From: Tardiphaga sp. | Lineage (GTDB): Bacteria; Pseudomonadota; Alphaproteobacteria; Rhizobiales; Xanthobacteraceae | Reading direction: 5' to 3' | Assembly (NCBI GenBank): GCA_030147505.1 | Contig: JASBVG010000123.1 | Span: 62,001 to 126,000, forward strand | DNA length: 64,000 nt | Shown: one piece after another, positions 27,482 through 35,435 of the stretch | Position numbering within the stretch: position 1 is the first letter of the stretch | Layout: every line of letters begins with the position of its first letter | Made by a program: the position numbers and the translations under genes | Notes under the pieces: generated by a model | Told to the model about the DNA's origin: nothing | The model's input: the letters and a program-made list of their open reading frames with translations, nothing else | The model's database searches: none

Positions 27482-28242
27482 TCAGACCGGCTTGTCCTTG
27501 TTTCCCGCTTCACGTTCGCGCTCGGCCTGGTCGGCCCTGATCTTCAGATATTCACGGTCCAGCCCGCGGATCAGCGCGCTGAACTCATCGAAAGAAGCAA
27601 GGTCGTCGAGGCCGTAGCGCTGTGCGAAGCGGTCGATCGAGGCGAAGGGGATGGGCCCTTCGCTCATGCCGAGGGAGCGGTCGGATGACAGGATCCAGAA
27701 CGCATCCCAGATGAAATCGAGCGAGGGACCGAAGTCGGGCCGCTCCAGATATCCCTGAGGCACCTTGCGGCCCTCGTCGAGCCAGCCCTCAAGGATCTCG
27801 ATTTCGTCGCTCCAGGCTAAGTACCAGTGGAGGTAGTCGTGGAGTTTCCCAGTTCGGCTCCTCGCGCGGCGGTAGCCTGACGCCCTACTCGGTTCGATGC
27901 CCATCCGACAGCATCGCGGAAGGTGACAAAGTCGGGATCGTTGAGCAGTTCGACCGCCTTCTCTTTGGTATAAGGCGTATCGTCGAGGTTGCGCCAACCG
28001 AGCAAGAGCGCTTCAGCGCAAATCTGCGCTTCGATCTGATCGACGATTTCCGGCGGCAGACCGTCCGGGTTGTTACGCACATTGGCCGGCAGCGCGCGCA
28101 GTAGCTGAGCGCGCAGCACGCGTGCCTGCGGACAGCTCTGGCCGCGCACCAGCAGCTCAAGATCGTCCATGTCGGGGATTTTCTTGATCCACTCGCCCTC
28201 TGCCGAGACCTTGTGGTCAACCTTCATATTCTCAAGTTTCAT
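27482..28242 (-). CDS. Tail assembly chaperone GT (made by -1 frameshift)
   Basis: Product of ribosomal -1 slippage from the G frame. The first 133 codons (28242 down to the slippery site) are read in the G frame, then 120 codons continue in the -1 frame (LHDYLHWYLAWSDEIEIL ... GNKDKPV) to a stop at 27482, giving about 253 residues. The downstream frame has no credible start or ribosome-binding site of its own. In lambda-like phages GT bridges tail tube and tape measure during assembly and is not in the virion. Conserved position between tail tube and tape measure supports the call. Confidence 0.82.
27817..28242 (-). CDS. Tail assembly chaperone G
   Basis: A 141-residue helical protein read without frameshift, ending eight residues after the slippery site. 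Features: EWIKKIPDMDDLELLVRG and EKAVELLNDPDFVTFRDAV. The start overlaps the stop of the gene before it (TAATG). It should coat the tape measure with GT during tail assembly. Confidence 0.82.
   Translation of the reverse strand: MKLENMKVDHKVSAEGEWIKKIPDMDDLELLVRGQSCPQARVLRAQLLRALPANVRNNPDGLPPEIVDQIEAQICAEALLLGWRNLDDTPYTKEKAVELLNDPDFVTFRDAVGWASNRVGRQATAARGAELGNSTTTSTGT
27844..27850 (-). other. Programmed -1 frameshift slippery heptamer
   Basis: On the minus strand the sequence is G GGA AAC, in phase with the G frame (CTG GGA AAC TCC). It fits the X XXY YYZ rule and differs from the lambda G/T site (G GGA AAG) only in the last base. Slippage puts ribosomes on GGG AAA and the next codon CTC, entering the T frame. 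Confidence 0.85.
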
Positions 28243-28562
28243 TATGCACCTGTCGGGGTTTGCTGACGGAGCCGGGGTGTTCCGTCTTCCATGAACTCGA
28301 TACGCCAGCCGTCGCGAAACTCGATCGCGGCGACGGGAGCGAGCGACTTCGTGACCGGATGAGCCATCACGAAATCAGTTTTGGCAGCGACAATGTCGAG
28401 GTTCGGCATCAGCAGCACGCACTGTGCCGTGATCATCTCGCCTATGGTGACGGTCGCGCCGAATGCGATCGGCAGCATGTTGGAGACATCCTTGCCGGTC
28501 TCTGTGTCGATGAACTTGGTGCCGGCACCGCCGCCACCCTCGGATACAATCCGCAGCATCAT
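28242..28562 (-). CDS. Hypothetical phage protein
   Basis: A 106-residue protein between the tail tube and chaperone genes. It has a beta-strand character (GATVTIGEMITAQCVLLM; AAIEFRDGWRIEFMEDG). No recognised family; overlap with the chaperone start indicates translational coupling. Confidence 0.6.
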   Translation of the reverse strand: MMLRIVSEGGGGAGTKFIDTETGKDVSNMLPIAFGATVTIGEMITAQCVLLMPNLDIVAAKTDFVMAHPVTKSLAPVAAIEFRDGWRIEFMEDGTPRLRQQTPTGA

Positions 28563-28643
28563 TCACCTGTCGGGTTGTCGGGATTTGTCGGGGTGGGCGG
28601 CGATGCCCCGACGACACCGCCGCCCTCGCTCGCGAGCGATTTC

Positions 28644-29126
28644 TTATGAGCCGGCCGTCGGCGCGACTTCAGTGATGCCGGAAGTGACGCCGCAGCCGAA
28701 GGTGCGGGTGACGATGGTGTCGTTTTCACCGCCGCTGCCCTGCTTCGACGTGATCAGCGCCATGAAGTAGTCGATGCCATCGGTGCCGGTCGCATTCAGG
28801 CGATCCGGATTGACGACCTTGATCGGGTAATAGAGGTTCGTGCCCTCGGCCGCGATCAGTGCGGCCTGACCAAGATCGGTCGAGTCCGGATAGACCACGA
28901 TTTCGGTGTCGCCGGCATCGCGCGCGCCTTTGGCCTTGCGGATGCGGCCATCGCCGACGACAGCGCCGGTGACGACCGAAGCTTTGTCGCCATAGGACGG
29001 CGTGGTGCGGACCATGCCGATTTCGGTCCAGGTCAATGCCGCATAAGCGGAAGCATTGGCAGGCGTCACCGCCTGGGAGGGACCGATATAGATCTTCGTG
29101 CCGCTGGCAGTACGAATATTCCCCAT
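28644..29126 (-). CDS. Major tail (tube) protein
   Basis: A 160-residue protein with features of siphovirus tube proteins: N-terminal SGTKIYIGPS, ALTWTEIGMV followed by a conserved-type GD region, and a beta-rich body (DTEIVVYPDSTDLGQAALIAA; NLYYPIKVVNPD; IDYFMALITSKQG). Position upstream of G/GT and downstream of the tail terminator is the standard place for the tube gene. The frame could begin one codon earlier at GTG 29129. Confidence 0.8.
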   Translation of the reverse strand: MGNIRTASGTKIYIGPSQAVTPANASAYAALTWTEIGMVRTTPSYGDKASVVTGAVVGDGRIRKAKGARDAGDTEIVVYPDSTDLGQAALIAAEGTNLYYPIKVVNPDRLNATGTDGIDYFMALITSKQGSGGENDTIVTRTFGCGVTSGITEVAPTAGS

Positions 29127-29195
29127 CACTGGGCTCCTGTTGCTGAAACGCCTTGCCCAAGGGCGCTTGATGGGCGACGACGCGAAATCGCGCCG

Positions 29196-29405
29196 CTATT
29201 CTTTCGGGGCGGCCGCGGCGCGGGTGGCGCTGGCAACCGTGATGGCGCCGGCGAGCACGCGGCCTTGATAAGTCGCGTTATCGACGGCATCGATGTCGCG
29301 GCTCTCACCCGGCTTGATGCTCTCCGTCGGCGGCACACCATCCTTGGCATTGCCCTTGACGATGAAATCCATCACTTCGCGCGTGTTGTTCGTGATCTTC
29401 GGCAC
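29196..29405 (-). CDS. Small hypothetical phage protein, GTG start
   Basis: A 69-residue protein starting with GTG (VPKITNNTREVMDFIVKG) 9 bases after GGAG; the frame upstream contains no better start. The sequence suggests a small beta domain (KPGESRDIDAVDNATYQGRV) with an Ala/Arg-rich tail. Located between tail terminator and tube genes. Confidence 0.6.
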   Translation of the reverse strand: MPKITNNTREVMDFIVKGNAKDGVPPTESIKPGESRDIDAVDNATYQGRVLAGAITVASATRAAAAPKE

Positions 29406-29418
29406 TCTGCAGTCTCCT

Positions 29419-29817
29419 TCAGAAGTTGAATGTGTAGGGAACGACCATGGACAGCTGGAAATAGTTGCCGTCCTCATTGTCGTCGTCGATCAGGGGCGAA
29501 CTCGGCACCTGACACTCGACGCCGGCAAACTTCTGATCGCGGAACAGATCATCGAGCTTCTTGCTGCGCTCCATTCCCTGCTGCAGGCCGATGCCGCGTG
29601 TTTCATTCAACACAAGCCGGAAGCCGCCTTCCTCGCGATAGATCGGCGCGTTCACCGCCATGCGGCGCCGATCGGTGACGACCGGGTATTGCACCATCAG
29701 GAACGGCGAGCCGTCCGATGGTGGCTCGCCTTTGGTGTTGACGCCGAACACCGGGATGCCATCCCATGTCTCACCGAGCCGCTCTTCCACAGCGACGGTG
29801 ACCTGCACATCTGCCAT
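29419..29817 (-). CDS. Tail terminator protein (gpU-like)
   Basis: A 132-residue protein with an alternating strand/helix pattern (PFLMVQYPVVTDRR; NETRGIGLQQGMERSKKLDDLFRDQKF; FQLSMVVPYTF), the usual character of gpU-type proteins that cap the tail tube and join it to the head. Gene order (neck proteins, terminator, tube) supports this. Confidence 0.68.
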   Translation of the reverse strand: MADVQVTVAVEERLGETWDGIPVFGVNTKGEPPSDGSPFLMVQYPVVTDRRRMAVNAPIYREEGGFRLVLNETRGIGLQQGMERSKKLDDLFRDQKFAGVECQVPSSPLIDDDNEDGNYFQLSMVVPYTFNF

Positions 29818-29821
29818 TGGA

Positions 29822-30490
29822 TCAAACCGTTACGATGATGGCGGGCTGCCGGCGCAACCACTCGGCTTCGGATCGCGACTTCCAGCCCCGCGCATGACGG
29901 CGCTTCGACATCCGCGTCTTGCTCGCCCATTGATGGATGGCGCCGAACTGCGGCACCACGAACGAGAACTTGATCTTGGCGAGATTGCCGAACCGCTTTG
30001 ACGCCAGCACAGCGACCACTTCATAGACACCGGACTTCGCTTGCGCCGACAGACCGCGCTCGATCTTGCGGGCATAAGGCTGGGTGTTGACGAACACATA
30101 TTCGCGCGCCTCCGGCACCGTGGCGCCGAACTGCACCTCTACACCGTCGGCGAACAGCACATGCGACCGCGAATAGCGGCCGGAGCGTTCGGGCGAATGC
30201 TGCACCAGCATCTGCTCGATCCACTCGATCACGTCGCTGACCAGCTCGAACTCGAATGCAATCGTGCCGCCCGGCTTCACGCCCGCTATGTCGGCACCGC
30301 GGCGGCCGTCCACATAGGTCTCATGGTCGGGCAGCCGGCCGAGCGCGCGTGTGTTGATCTGCTGCGCCTCTACCAGCTGCGCCTGGGCGAAGCTGGCGAT
30401 CGCTGCGCTCTGCGCCGCCGGCGACAGATCCTGCGACAGGATCAGCTCGACATCGCGGTCGATCGGCTGGACGCGCGCCCGAACCGGCAT
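29822..30490 (-). CDS. Neck/tail completion protein (HK97 gp10-like candidate)
   Basis: A 222-residue protein. The pattern QHSPERSGRYSRSHVLFADG followed by VFVNTQPYARKIERGL is typical of HK97 gp10-like and lambda Z-like tail completion proteins. It lies between head-closure and tail-terminator genes. Ends with a basic, Trp-containing tail. Confidence 0.68.
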   Translation of the reverse strand: MPVRARVQPIDRDVELILSQDLSPAAQSAAIASFAQAQLVEAQQINTRALGRLPDHETYVDGRRGADIAGVKPGGTIAFEFELVSDVIEWIEQMLVQHSPERSGRYSRSHVLFADGVEVQFGATVPEAREYVFVNTQPYARKIERGLSAQAKSGVYEVVAVLASKRFGNLAKIKFSFVVPQFGAIHQWASKTRMSKRRHARGWKSRSEAEWLRRQPAIIVTV

Positions 30491-30843
30491 CAGCCGCGGG
30501 CCGTGATGTCATATGCGATCAGCACGCCACCAACCCGGCGCGTCCTGTCATCGACCAACTCGATATTCTGGGTTTTGCCCCGGATAATCGCTTTGTCGGA
30601 TCCGCCGGTGCTGAATGGCACTGGAAACCCCCTGGCCTCGACATCCTCGGCCAGCACAATCAGGCGACTATCGCCCTGCTTGATGCCGCCGACGAGCTCG
30701 GCCGGCTGATAGCCCGTCACGCGGGCCCGAACCTCAACCTCGATCGGCGCACCGCCGGCGACGAAACGGCGCAGCGTGATGGTCTCGCCGTCTTCGTCGA
30801 TCAGCTCGCGATAATCTGCGCGCATTTCAGCAGCGGACGTCAT
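30490..30843 (-). CDS. Head closure / head-tail adaptor protein candidate
   Basis: A 117-residue protein starting at ATG 30843, which overlaps the upstream stop (ATGA). Beta-rich pattern with ETITLRRFV, VEVRARVTGYQPAELVGGIKQGDSRLIVLAEDV, as in small beta-barrel head-closure proteins. Location between the connector and gp10-like genes supports this. Confidence 0.66.
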   Translation of the reverse strand: MTSAAEMRADYRELIDEDGETITLRRFVAGGAPIEVEVRARVTGYQPAELVGGIKQGDSRLIVLAEDVEARGFPVPFSTGGSDKAIIRGKTQNIELVDDRTRRVGGVLIAYDITARG

Positions 30844-31370
30844 CCGATTTTCCAATAGCTGAACAGGAGACTATTCGCGGCTGCCTTCATTTTGTCGGCC
30901 GCACCATTTGGTAGCGTGTACTCACGCGAGCCAACGCCTTCGATTGTCTTCCGCTTGATGAAGCCGCCTTCGTCCGGCGCAGCATCTTTCAACGCAGCAG
31001 CCATCAGGATGATGGCGCGCTTCAGCCGGCGCGGCACATCATCGATTTCCTGCCCAGCGCGATACTCGACTACGCGCTGGCAGCCATCCTCGGACAGCTC
31101 ATTGCTCAGAATCTCGATGACCGGCTGATATGGAAGCCGATCGGCGCGGATATCTGCGAAGATCTCGTCATCCGCGATGATGGTGGCCTTCAGCGTCTGC
31201 ACGCCGACACATCGGCCGAGCCAACCATCCGGGCCGTCGATCTCGGACTGTGCGATTTCGAGCAGTTCTTCCACATAGTCGTCGTCGTCATCCTCCGTGA
31301 AGACGCGCGCGCGCCTCGCTTCTTCAGGCGAGACGACGTTCTCCGGCGGTTCGATGACGACGACGTTCAT
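30840..31370 (-). CDS. Head-tail connector protein (gp6-like)
   Basis: A 176-residue protein of mostly helical character. Motifs YVEELLEIAQSEIDGPDGWLGRCVGVQTLKA and DDVPRRLKRAIILMAAALKDA are typical of HK97 gp6-like connectors, which form a ring below the portal. Confidence 0.75.
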   Translation of the reverse strand: MNVVVIEPPENVVSPEEARRARVFTEDDDDDYVEELLEIAQSEIDGPDGWLGRCVGVQTLKATIIADDEIFADIRADRLPYQPVIEILSNELSEDGCQRVVEYRAGQEIDDVPRRLKRAIILMAAALKDAAPDEGGFIKRKTIEGVGSREYTLPNGAADKMKAAANSLLFSYWKIG

Positions 31371-31373
31371 TTA

Positions 31374-31736
31374 TCAATCCACCAGAATGTGGAATTTGCC
31401 GGACTTGATGTTGCCGCCCTGGGCGATGACGATCTTCACGCGATCATTCGCGATGCCGATCTTGTCGCTGACAGGCGTGCCGCTGGCAGCATAGAGCGCG
31501 GCGGTACCGTCCTGAGCCTGCGTGGGTGCGCGAGGATAGAAGGACTTGCTAGCCGTGACATTGGCTGCAGTCAGGATCGACTCGCCGGTCTTCTCTGCCG
31601 TGATGGTGAAATCGACGGTGTCGGCGAAATCCACCTTCTGATACTGGATGCTGTGGATTTTACCCGACAGCCGGGGCGACGTTGCGGTCGCGGATCCATC
31701 CGCGGCCGTAGTGACGAGCAGTTCCTGACGACGCAT
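31374..31736 (-). CDS. Hypothetical virion protein
   Basis: A 120-residue protein rich in beta-type sequence (SIQYQKVDFADTVDFTITAEKTGES; DRVKIVIAQGGNIKSGKFHILVD). It lies between capsid and connector genes, so a structural or decoration role is likely. No specific family. Confidence 0.62.
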   Translation of the reverse strand: MRRQELLVTTAADGSATATSPRLSGKIHSIQYQKVDFADTVDFTITAEKTGESILTAANVTASKSFYPRAPTQAQDGTAALYAASGTPVSDKIGIANDRVKIVIAQGGNIKSGKFHILVD

Positions 31737-31806
31737 CGCAGTCTTCCTTTCGATCGGCCGCTCGGCCGGTTGTGGCGAGCCCTAATGTCTCGCCGCTGGT
31801 GACCGG

Positions 31807-32004
31807 CTAGGCCGGCTTCTTTTCGGTGCGATCGGCCGGAGCCGCCCGTTCCGATCTCTTACGTTTGGGCTTCGTGCCCTCACCTTTGACCAGGCCGCGC
31901 TGGATCAGATCCTTCGCGACTTGTTCCGAGACATCGACAACATCGCCGCGGCCGAACGTGCTGGTGCCGTGGCGGAATGACCGCATCGCCCTGAATTTCA
32001 GCAT
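31807..32004 (-). CDS. Small phage head-region protein
   Basis: A 65-residue protein with a short beta domain (GTSTFGRGDVVDVSEQVAKDLIQRGLV) and a very basic, disordered C-terminal tail (KPKRKRSERAAPADRTEKKPA). Similar small proteins with this Gly/Val core often follow capsid genes. Function unknown. Confidence 0.65.
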   Translation of the reverse strand: MLKFRAMRSFRHGTSTFGRGDVVDVSEQVAKDLIQRGLVKGEGTKPKRKRSERAAPADRTEKKPA

Positions 32005-32063
32005 CTGGATATCTCCGCTATTGGCCGCCGCGACGATCGCGGCGGCCTGTAGGGTGAAGGGGA

Positions 32064-33278
32064 TCAGCCGCCCGCGGCCGCGGTGCCGAAGGATCCAGTA
32101 ACGAACCCTTCCGGCCGCTTCACCGCGAGCGCGGTGCGCTCTTCGCAGCGGATCGAGATCATGTTCTTCTCGAAGTCATCGACGTTCTCGGTCGAGATCA
32201 CGACATTGGCGTCTTCGCGATCGAACACCTGGGCGCCGGAGCGGAACGCACCGGCGAGGAACTCGCCCTCGAACTCCGGAATCTCCGTCTCGACCACGGG
32301 CTTGCCCCAAAGCGTCGGGCCAGCCAGGCGCTGCGGATTGGCGAGGATGTAGCCCCCGACCGAATCCTTCGTCAGCTCGATTGCCGTCCAGTCGGTCGAG
32401 TGGACCACGAAGCCATCGCACGGCAGGCGCGCGAGCTGCGACTGCAGGACGGCGAGACGGAGATCGTCGATGTTGGTGCGCGCATCCGGCTCGAACGCCG
32501 GAGCAAACTCGCTGGCCTGCGGCAGGATGCCTTCGATGTTGCCGGCACCGCCAGCACCGAAGAGGAATTCCTGCTCTTCGACGTATTTGAGACCGTAGCG
32601 CATTTCCGAATCGACCGTCGATTGCAGCTGCGCGAAGTCGTCGAGGATCTGCTTCGATGCCTTGAACATGTGGGCGATCGTGACCACCGGAGTGATCTTG
32701 GTCGCGAAAGTGATGTTCGAGTACGGCTTCCCGGTATTTTCCGGAACGACCGCGGCATTGTTGACGAAGCCGGTTTGCTGCACCCAGAAGATCGCCGGCG
32801 ACGTGGTGCGGCCCGGCGCGATTAGATCGCGCACGAAGAGACGCTGCTTCGGCATCGCATCGATGCCCGGTAGACGCTGCGGCTCGACGATGCCCTCTGC
32901 AACGCCGGTGCTGATCAGCACGTTCTTGACCGGTGCGCTGATGCGCTGGCCGGCATGCACGCTCGACGAGGTGAGCCCCTTGAACTTCTCAGACGCGATC
33001 GCCTGAGCGCCCCAGGATTCGACGGGCTCATCACCGCCACCGCGGCGCGCGCGCTTCTGCTCGACATCGGCCAGGCGCGCGGTGAGTTCTTCGAGCTGGC
33101 CGCACAGCGTGGTCTGGCTGGTCGCGAGCTTATCGACCTCTGCCTTGGTCTGCTCGGACATCTTGCCGGCATTCTTGACCTCGGCGAGCGTTTCCTCTGC
33201 CTTCCGCGAGAATTCGTCATTCACGCGCGACAGGTCGTTCGAAACCTTCGTCAGAAGGTCGCGGATTTCATCAGGCAT
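32064..33278 (-). CDS. Major capsid protein (HK97 fold)
   Basis: A 404-residue protein. The first 85 residues form a charged coiled coil (SNDLSRVNDEFSRKAEETLAEVKN...), matching the cleaved delta/scaffold domain of HK97-type capsids. The remainder has the E-loop and P/A-domain pattern (VRDLIAPGRTTSPAIFWVQQTGFVNNAAVVPENTGKPYS; GLKYVEEQEFLFGAGG; GFVVHSTDWTAIE). The upstream ClpP-type protease would remove the delta domain. It is the best structural marker of the phage head lineage. Confidence 0.92.
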   Translation of the reverse strand: MPDEIRDLLTKVSNDLSRVNDEFSRKAEETLAEVKNAGKMSEQTKAEVDKLATSQTTLCGQLEELTARLADVEQKRARRGGGDEPVESWGAQAIASEKFKGLTSSSVHAGQRISAPVKNVLISTGVAEGIVEPQRLPGIDAMPKQRLFVRDLIAPGRTTSPAIFWVQQTGFVNNAAVVPENTGKPYSNITFATKITPVVTIAHMFKASKQILDDFAQLQSTVDSEMRYGLKYVEEQEFLFGAGGAGNIEGILPQASEFAPAFEPDARTNIDDLRLAVLQSQLARLPCDGFVVHSTDWTAIELTKDSVGGYILANPQRLAGPTLWGKPVVETEIPEFEGEFLAGAFRSGAQVFDREDANVVISTENVDDFEKNMISIRCEERTALAVKRPEGFVTGSFGTAAAGG

Positions 33279-33307
33279 CGTTTGCTCCTGTGAGCTTTGG
33301 GATGGTG

Positions 33308-34174
33308 TTAGGCTCGCAGCAGGCTCATGCGAGCTGCGGCAAGGCGGAGAGAACTCAGGTCGAGATCATCGGCCCGATCGTCGTCAGCGCGCGGCTTGAC
33401 GTCCGAGGCAGCGCCCGGCTTGCCATCGGTGATTTCCTTCAGGAGGCGCCGACGCTCGGCGCGCGGCATTCCCTGACGTGTAAGTGCAGCTTCGACGCGA
33501 TAGAGGGCCGGCGCCGAGTTCTTGGCAGTGCTCTCACCCTGCGTGATATCGGCATCGAGCAGCGCGTCGGCAAAGCCTTCGTCGATCGCCTTCTGCCCAG
33601 CGATCCAGTGCTCGGCATCGTTCCAGGCAGCAATCGTCTCAAGCGACTGACCAGTGCGATCCGCAAACATGGCATTCATCGCACCATCGAATGTTTCCAT
33701 GATGTCGCCTGTCTCGCGCATCACATGGCGATCACCGGCGGCAACCCATTGCGTGTTGTGCGTCATCATGAAGGCGAGAGCGCCGATCTCGACACGATCG
33801 CCAGCCATAGCGATCAACGCCGCTGCAGACGCGGCCATGCCGATGATCTGGACCGTGATCTCGGCGGGATGCTGGCGCAGCAGATTGTAGATGGCTACGC
33901 CCTCATAAAAGCTGCCGCCGGGCGAATTGATCTGCACGATGACGGGCTTCGTACCGATCGAGCGCAGAGCGCCGGCGACGCGCTTGGCGGTCACGCCCTC
34001 TCCCGTCCAGAAATCGACACCGATCACGTCAAGAATGCTGATGACAGCAGTGTCGTCAGCGGCAGCCGACGGCGCGAGATCCGGCGACCAGGCCTGCACC
34101 GCTTTCTCACTTAGAACATAGGAGGCGTTAGGCGCTTCCGGGCGTTGCAATTCAGGCAGCTTGCGAAGCGTCAT
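33308..34174 (-). CDS. Head maturation protease, ClpP-like (S14)
   Basis: A 288-residue serine protease of the ClpP fold. Seen are INSPGGSFYEGVAIYNLLR (oxyanion loop), nucleophile Ser116 in GMAASAAAL and His139 in MMTHN. It should process the capsid protein and scaffold during maturation. The gene overlaps the portal gene by 23 bp and is followed by capsid, the conserved order portal-protease-capsid. It is not host ClpP, as location and extended N- and C-termini show. Confidence 0.9.
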   Translation of the reverse strand: MTLRKLPELQRPEAPNASYVLSEKAVQAWSPDLAPSAAADDTAVISILDVIGVDFWTGEGVTAKRVAGALRSIGTKPVIVQINSPGGSFYEGVAIYNLLRQHPAEITVQIIGMAASAAALIAMAGDRVEIGALAFMMTHNTQWVAAGDRHVMRETGDIMETFDGAMNAMFADRTGQSLETIAAWNDAEHWIAGQKAIDEGFADALLDADITQGESTAKNSAPALYRVEAALTRQGMPRAERRRLLKEITDGKPGAASDVKPRADDDRADDLDLSSLRLAAARMSLLRA

Positions 34175-35435
34175 CGTTGGTCTCCGTGGAATGTGTGCTG
34201 CCCTGGGTGATCATGTTGGTCAGCATCGCGGCCACTGCGGCGCGGGTGGATGCCTCGGTGATCGGGATGTTCTGCATTTGCATGCGAGCGACGTCGCCAC
34301 CCTCGATCGGCGGCCATCCTTCGAGACGCCGCACCTGGTTGATCGTCATCACACCGGCGTTCAGCATTGACACGTAGAAAGCCGAGCGTGCCGTCGTGTC
34401 GCCGCGCAGCAGATCCTCATAGTTGATCTTCACCGAGTAGCGCAGACGCTGAGCCGGCGTCAGAATGCGCTTCGCGATCGCCTGCTCGATCCGCTTCAGA
34501 TCGGAGCGCAAGAACAGCGTGTACCAGGACTGCATGATGGCGGAGACGCCAGTTCCCCACATCGTCTGCCCTTCACCGGCGTGGCCGATAATGATCGGCG
34601 GAACGCCCACCCAGCGACAGACCTCTTCGATGTTGAAGCGCCGATTGAGGATCATCTCGGCGTCTTTCAGAGTGAGCGAGACGCCCTTCCAATCGACGCC
34701 ACCTTCAAGAATGCCTGCCCATGGCGCATTGGGGCCGCTGTTCGCATCCACCAGATTTTTCTTGGCATCGGCCCTTTGCCCCTCGGTGAGCGGCTTGCTG
34801 CCCGACGGCATGACGAAGAAACCTTTCACGCGCCCACCGCGAGAATAGGTTTGGCCCGCGAACTTTTCCGTGGCGATCGTCAAGCTCAACGTCTGCCGCG
34901 CATAGGCGACGGGTGACATACCCATGTCGCCATCGCCAAATCCCTTGATGTGAAACACCTTCTCTTCGGGCAACCGTTCTTGCTTGCCGCGGTCGTAGAA
35001 GGTGTAGAACAAATCACCATCGCGATCGCGCTCTGTCAGCGTATCGGCAGGCATGGCGTTCAGCGCGACTAATCCGTCGCGACCGGTCACCTTCTCGGCG
35101 AAGCCGTTGCCGCGCGTGGAAAGGCCGAGCATGCGACCTTCCCAGAATTCGATCGCTGTCTGATCGGCATTGGGGCTGCTATCGAGCAGCGCCTGCAGCG
35201 GATGGTCGGAGACGCGCACCTTCGATCCGTCGCGCTGCTTCTCCATTACGTCAAAGGAAAGGCTGGCGACCGTCTGCGATTTGACGCGGACTGCAGCCCA
35301 GAAAGCCGACAGCTTGAGCGCGCCATCAGGCGACACAGGCTCGCCGGCCCAGGTCTCGCCTTGGCCCAGCATCTCGTAGAGCTCGCGATCGCGGGCAGAG
35401 AACGTTCGCCCGAACCACCGATGCCAAAAGGCCAT
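34152..35435 (-). CDS. Portal protein (HK97 family)
   Basis: A 427-residue protein with portal motifs: LSAFWAAVRVKSQTVASLSFDVME, WEGRMLGLSTRGNGFAEKV, and the C-terminal EEVCRWVGVPPIIIGHAGEG followed by the long crown helix (TLFLRSDLKRIEQAIAKRIL). It forms the dodecameric DNA channel and docks the terminase. Its start overlaps the terminase stop by one base. Confidence 0.92.
   Translation of the reverse strand: MAFWHRWFGRTFSARDRELYEMLGQGETWAGEPVSPDGALKLSAFWAAVRVKSQTVASLSFDVMEKQRDGSKVRVSDHPLQALLDSSPNADQTAIEFWEGRMLGLSTRGNGFAEKVTGRDGLVALNAMPADTLTERDRDGDLFYTFYDRGKQERLPEEKVFHIKGFGDGDMGMSPVAYARQTLSLTIATEKFAGQTYSRGGRVKGFFVMPSGSKPLTEGQRADAKKNLVDANSGPNAPWAGILEGGVDWKGVSLTLKDAEMILNRRFNIEEVCRWVGVPPIIIGHAGEGQTMWGTGVSAIMQSWYTLFLRSDLKRIEQAIAKRILTPAQRLRYSVKINYEDLLRGDTTARSAFYVSMLNAGVMTINQVRRLEGWPPIEGGDVARMQMQNIPITEASTRAAVAAMLTNMITQGSTHSTETNDDASQAA

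Noticed and set aside
26388-27617. 409-residue plus-strand frame opposite the tape measure
   Set aside because: Low-complexity Arg/Asp/Leu composition and no ribosome-binding site; shadow ORF.
33308-34174. Host ClpP protease
   Set aside because: Location between portal and capsid and the extended termini identify a phage head protease.
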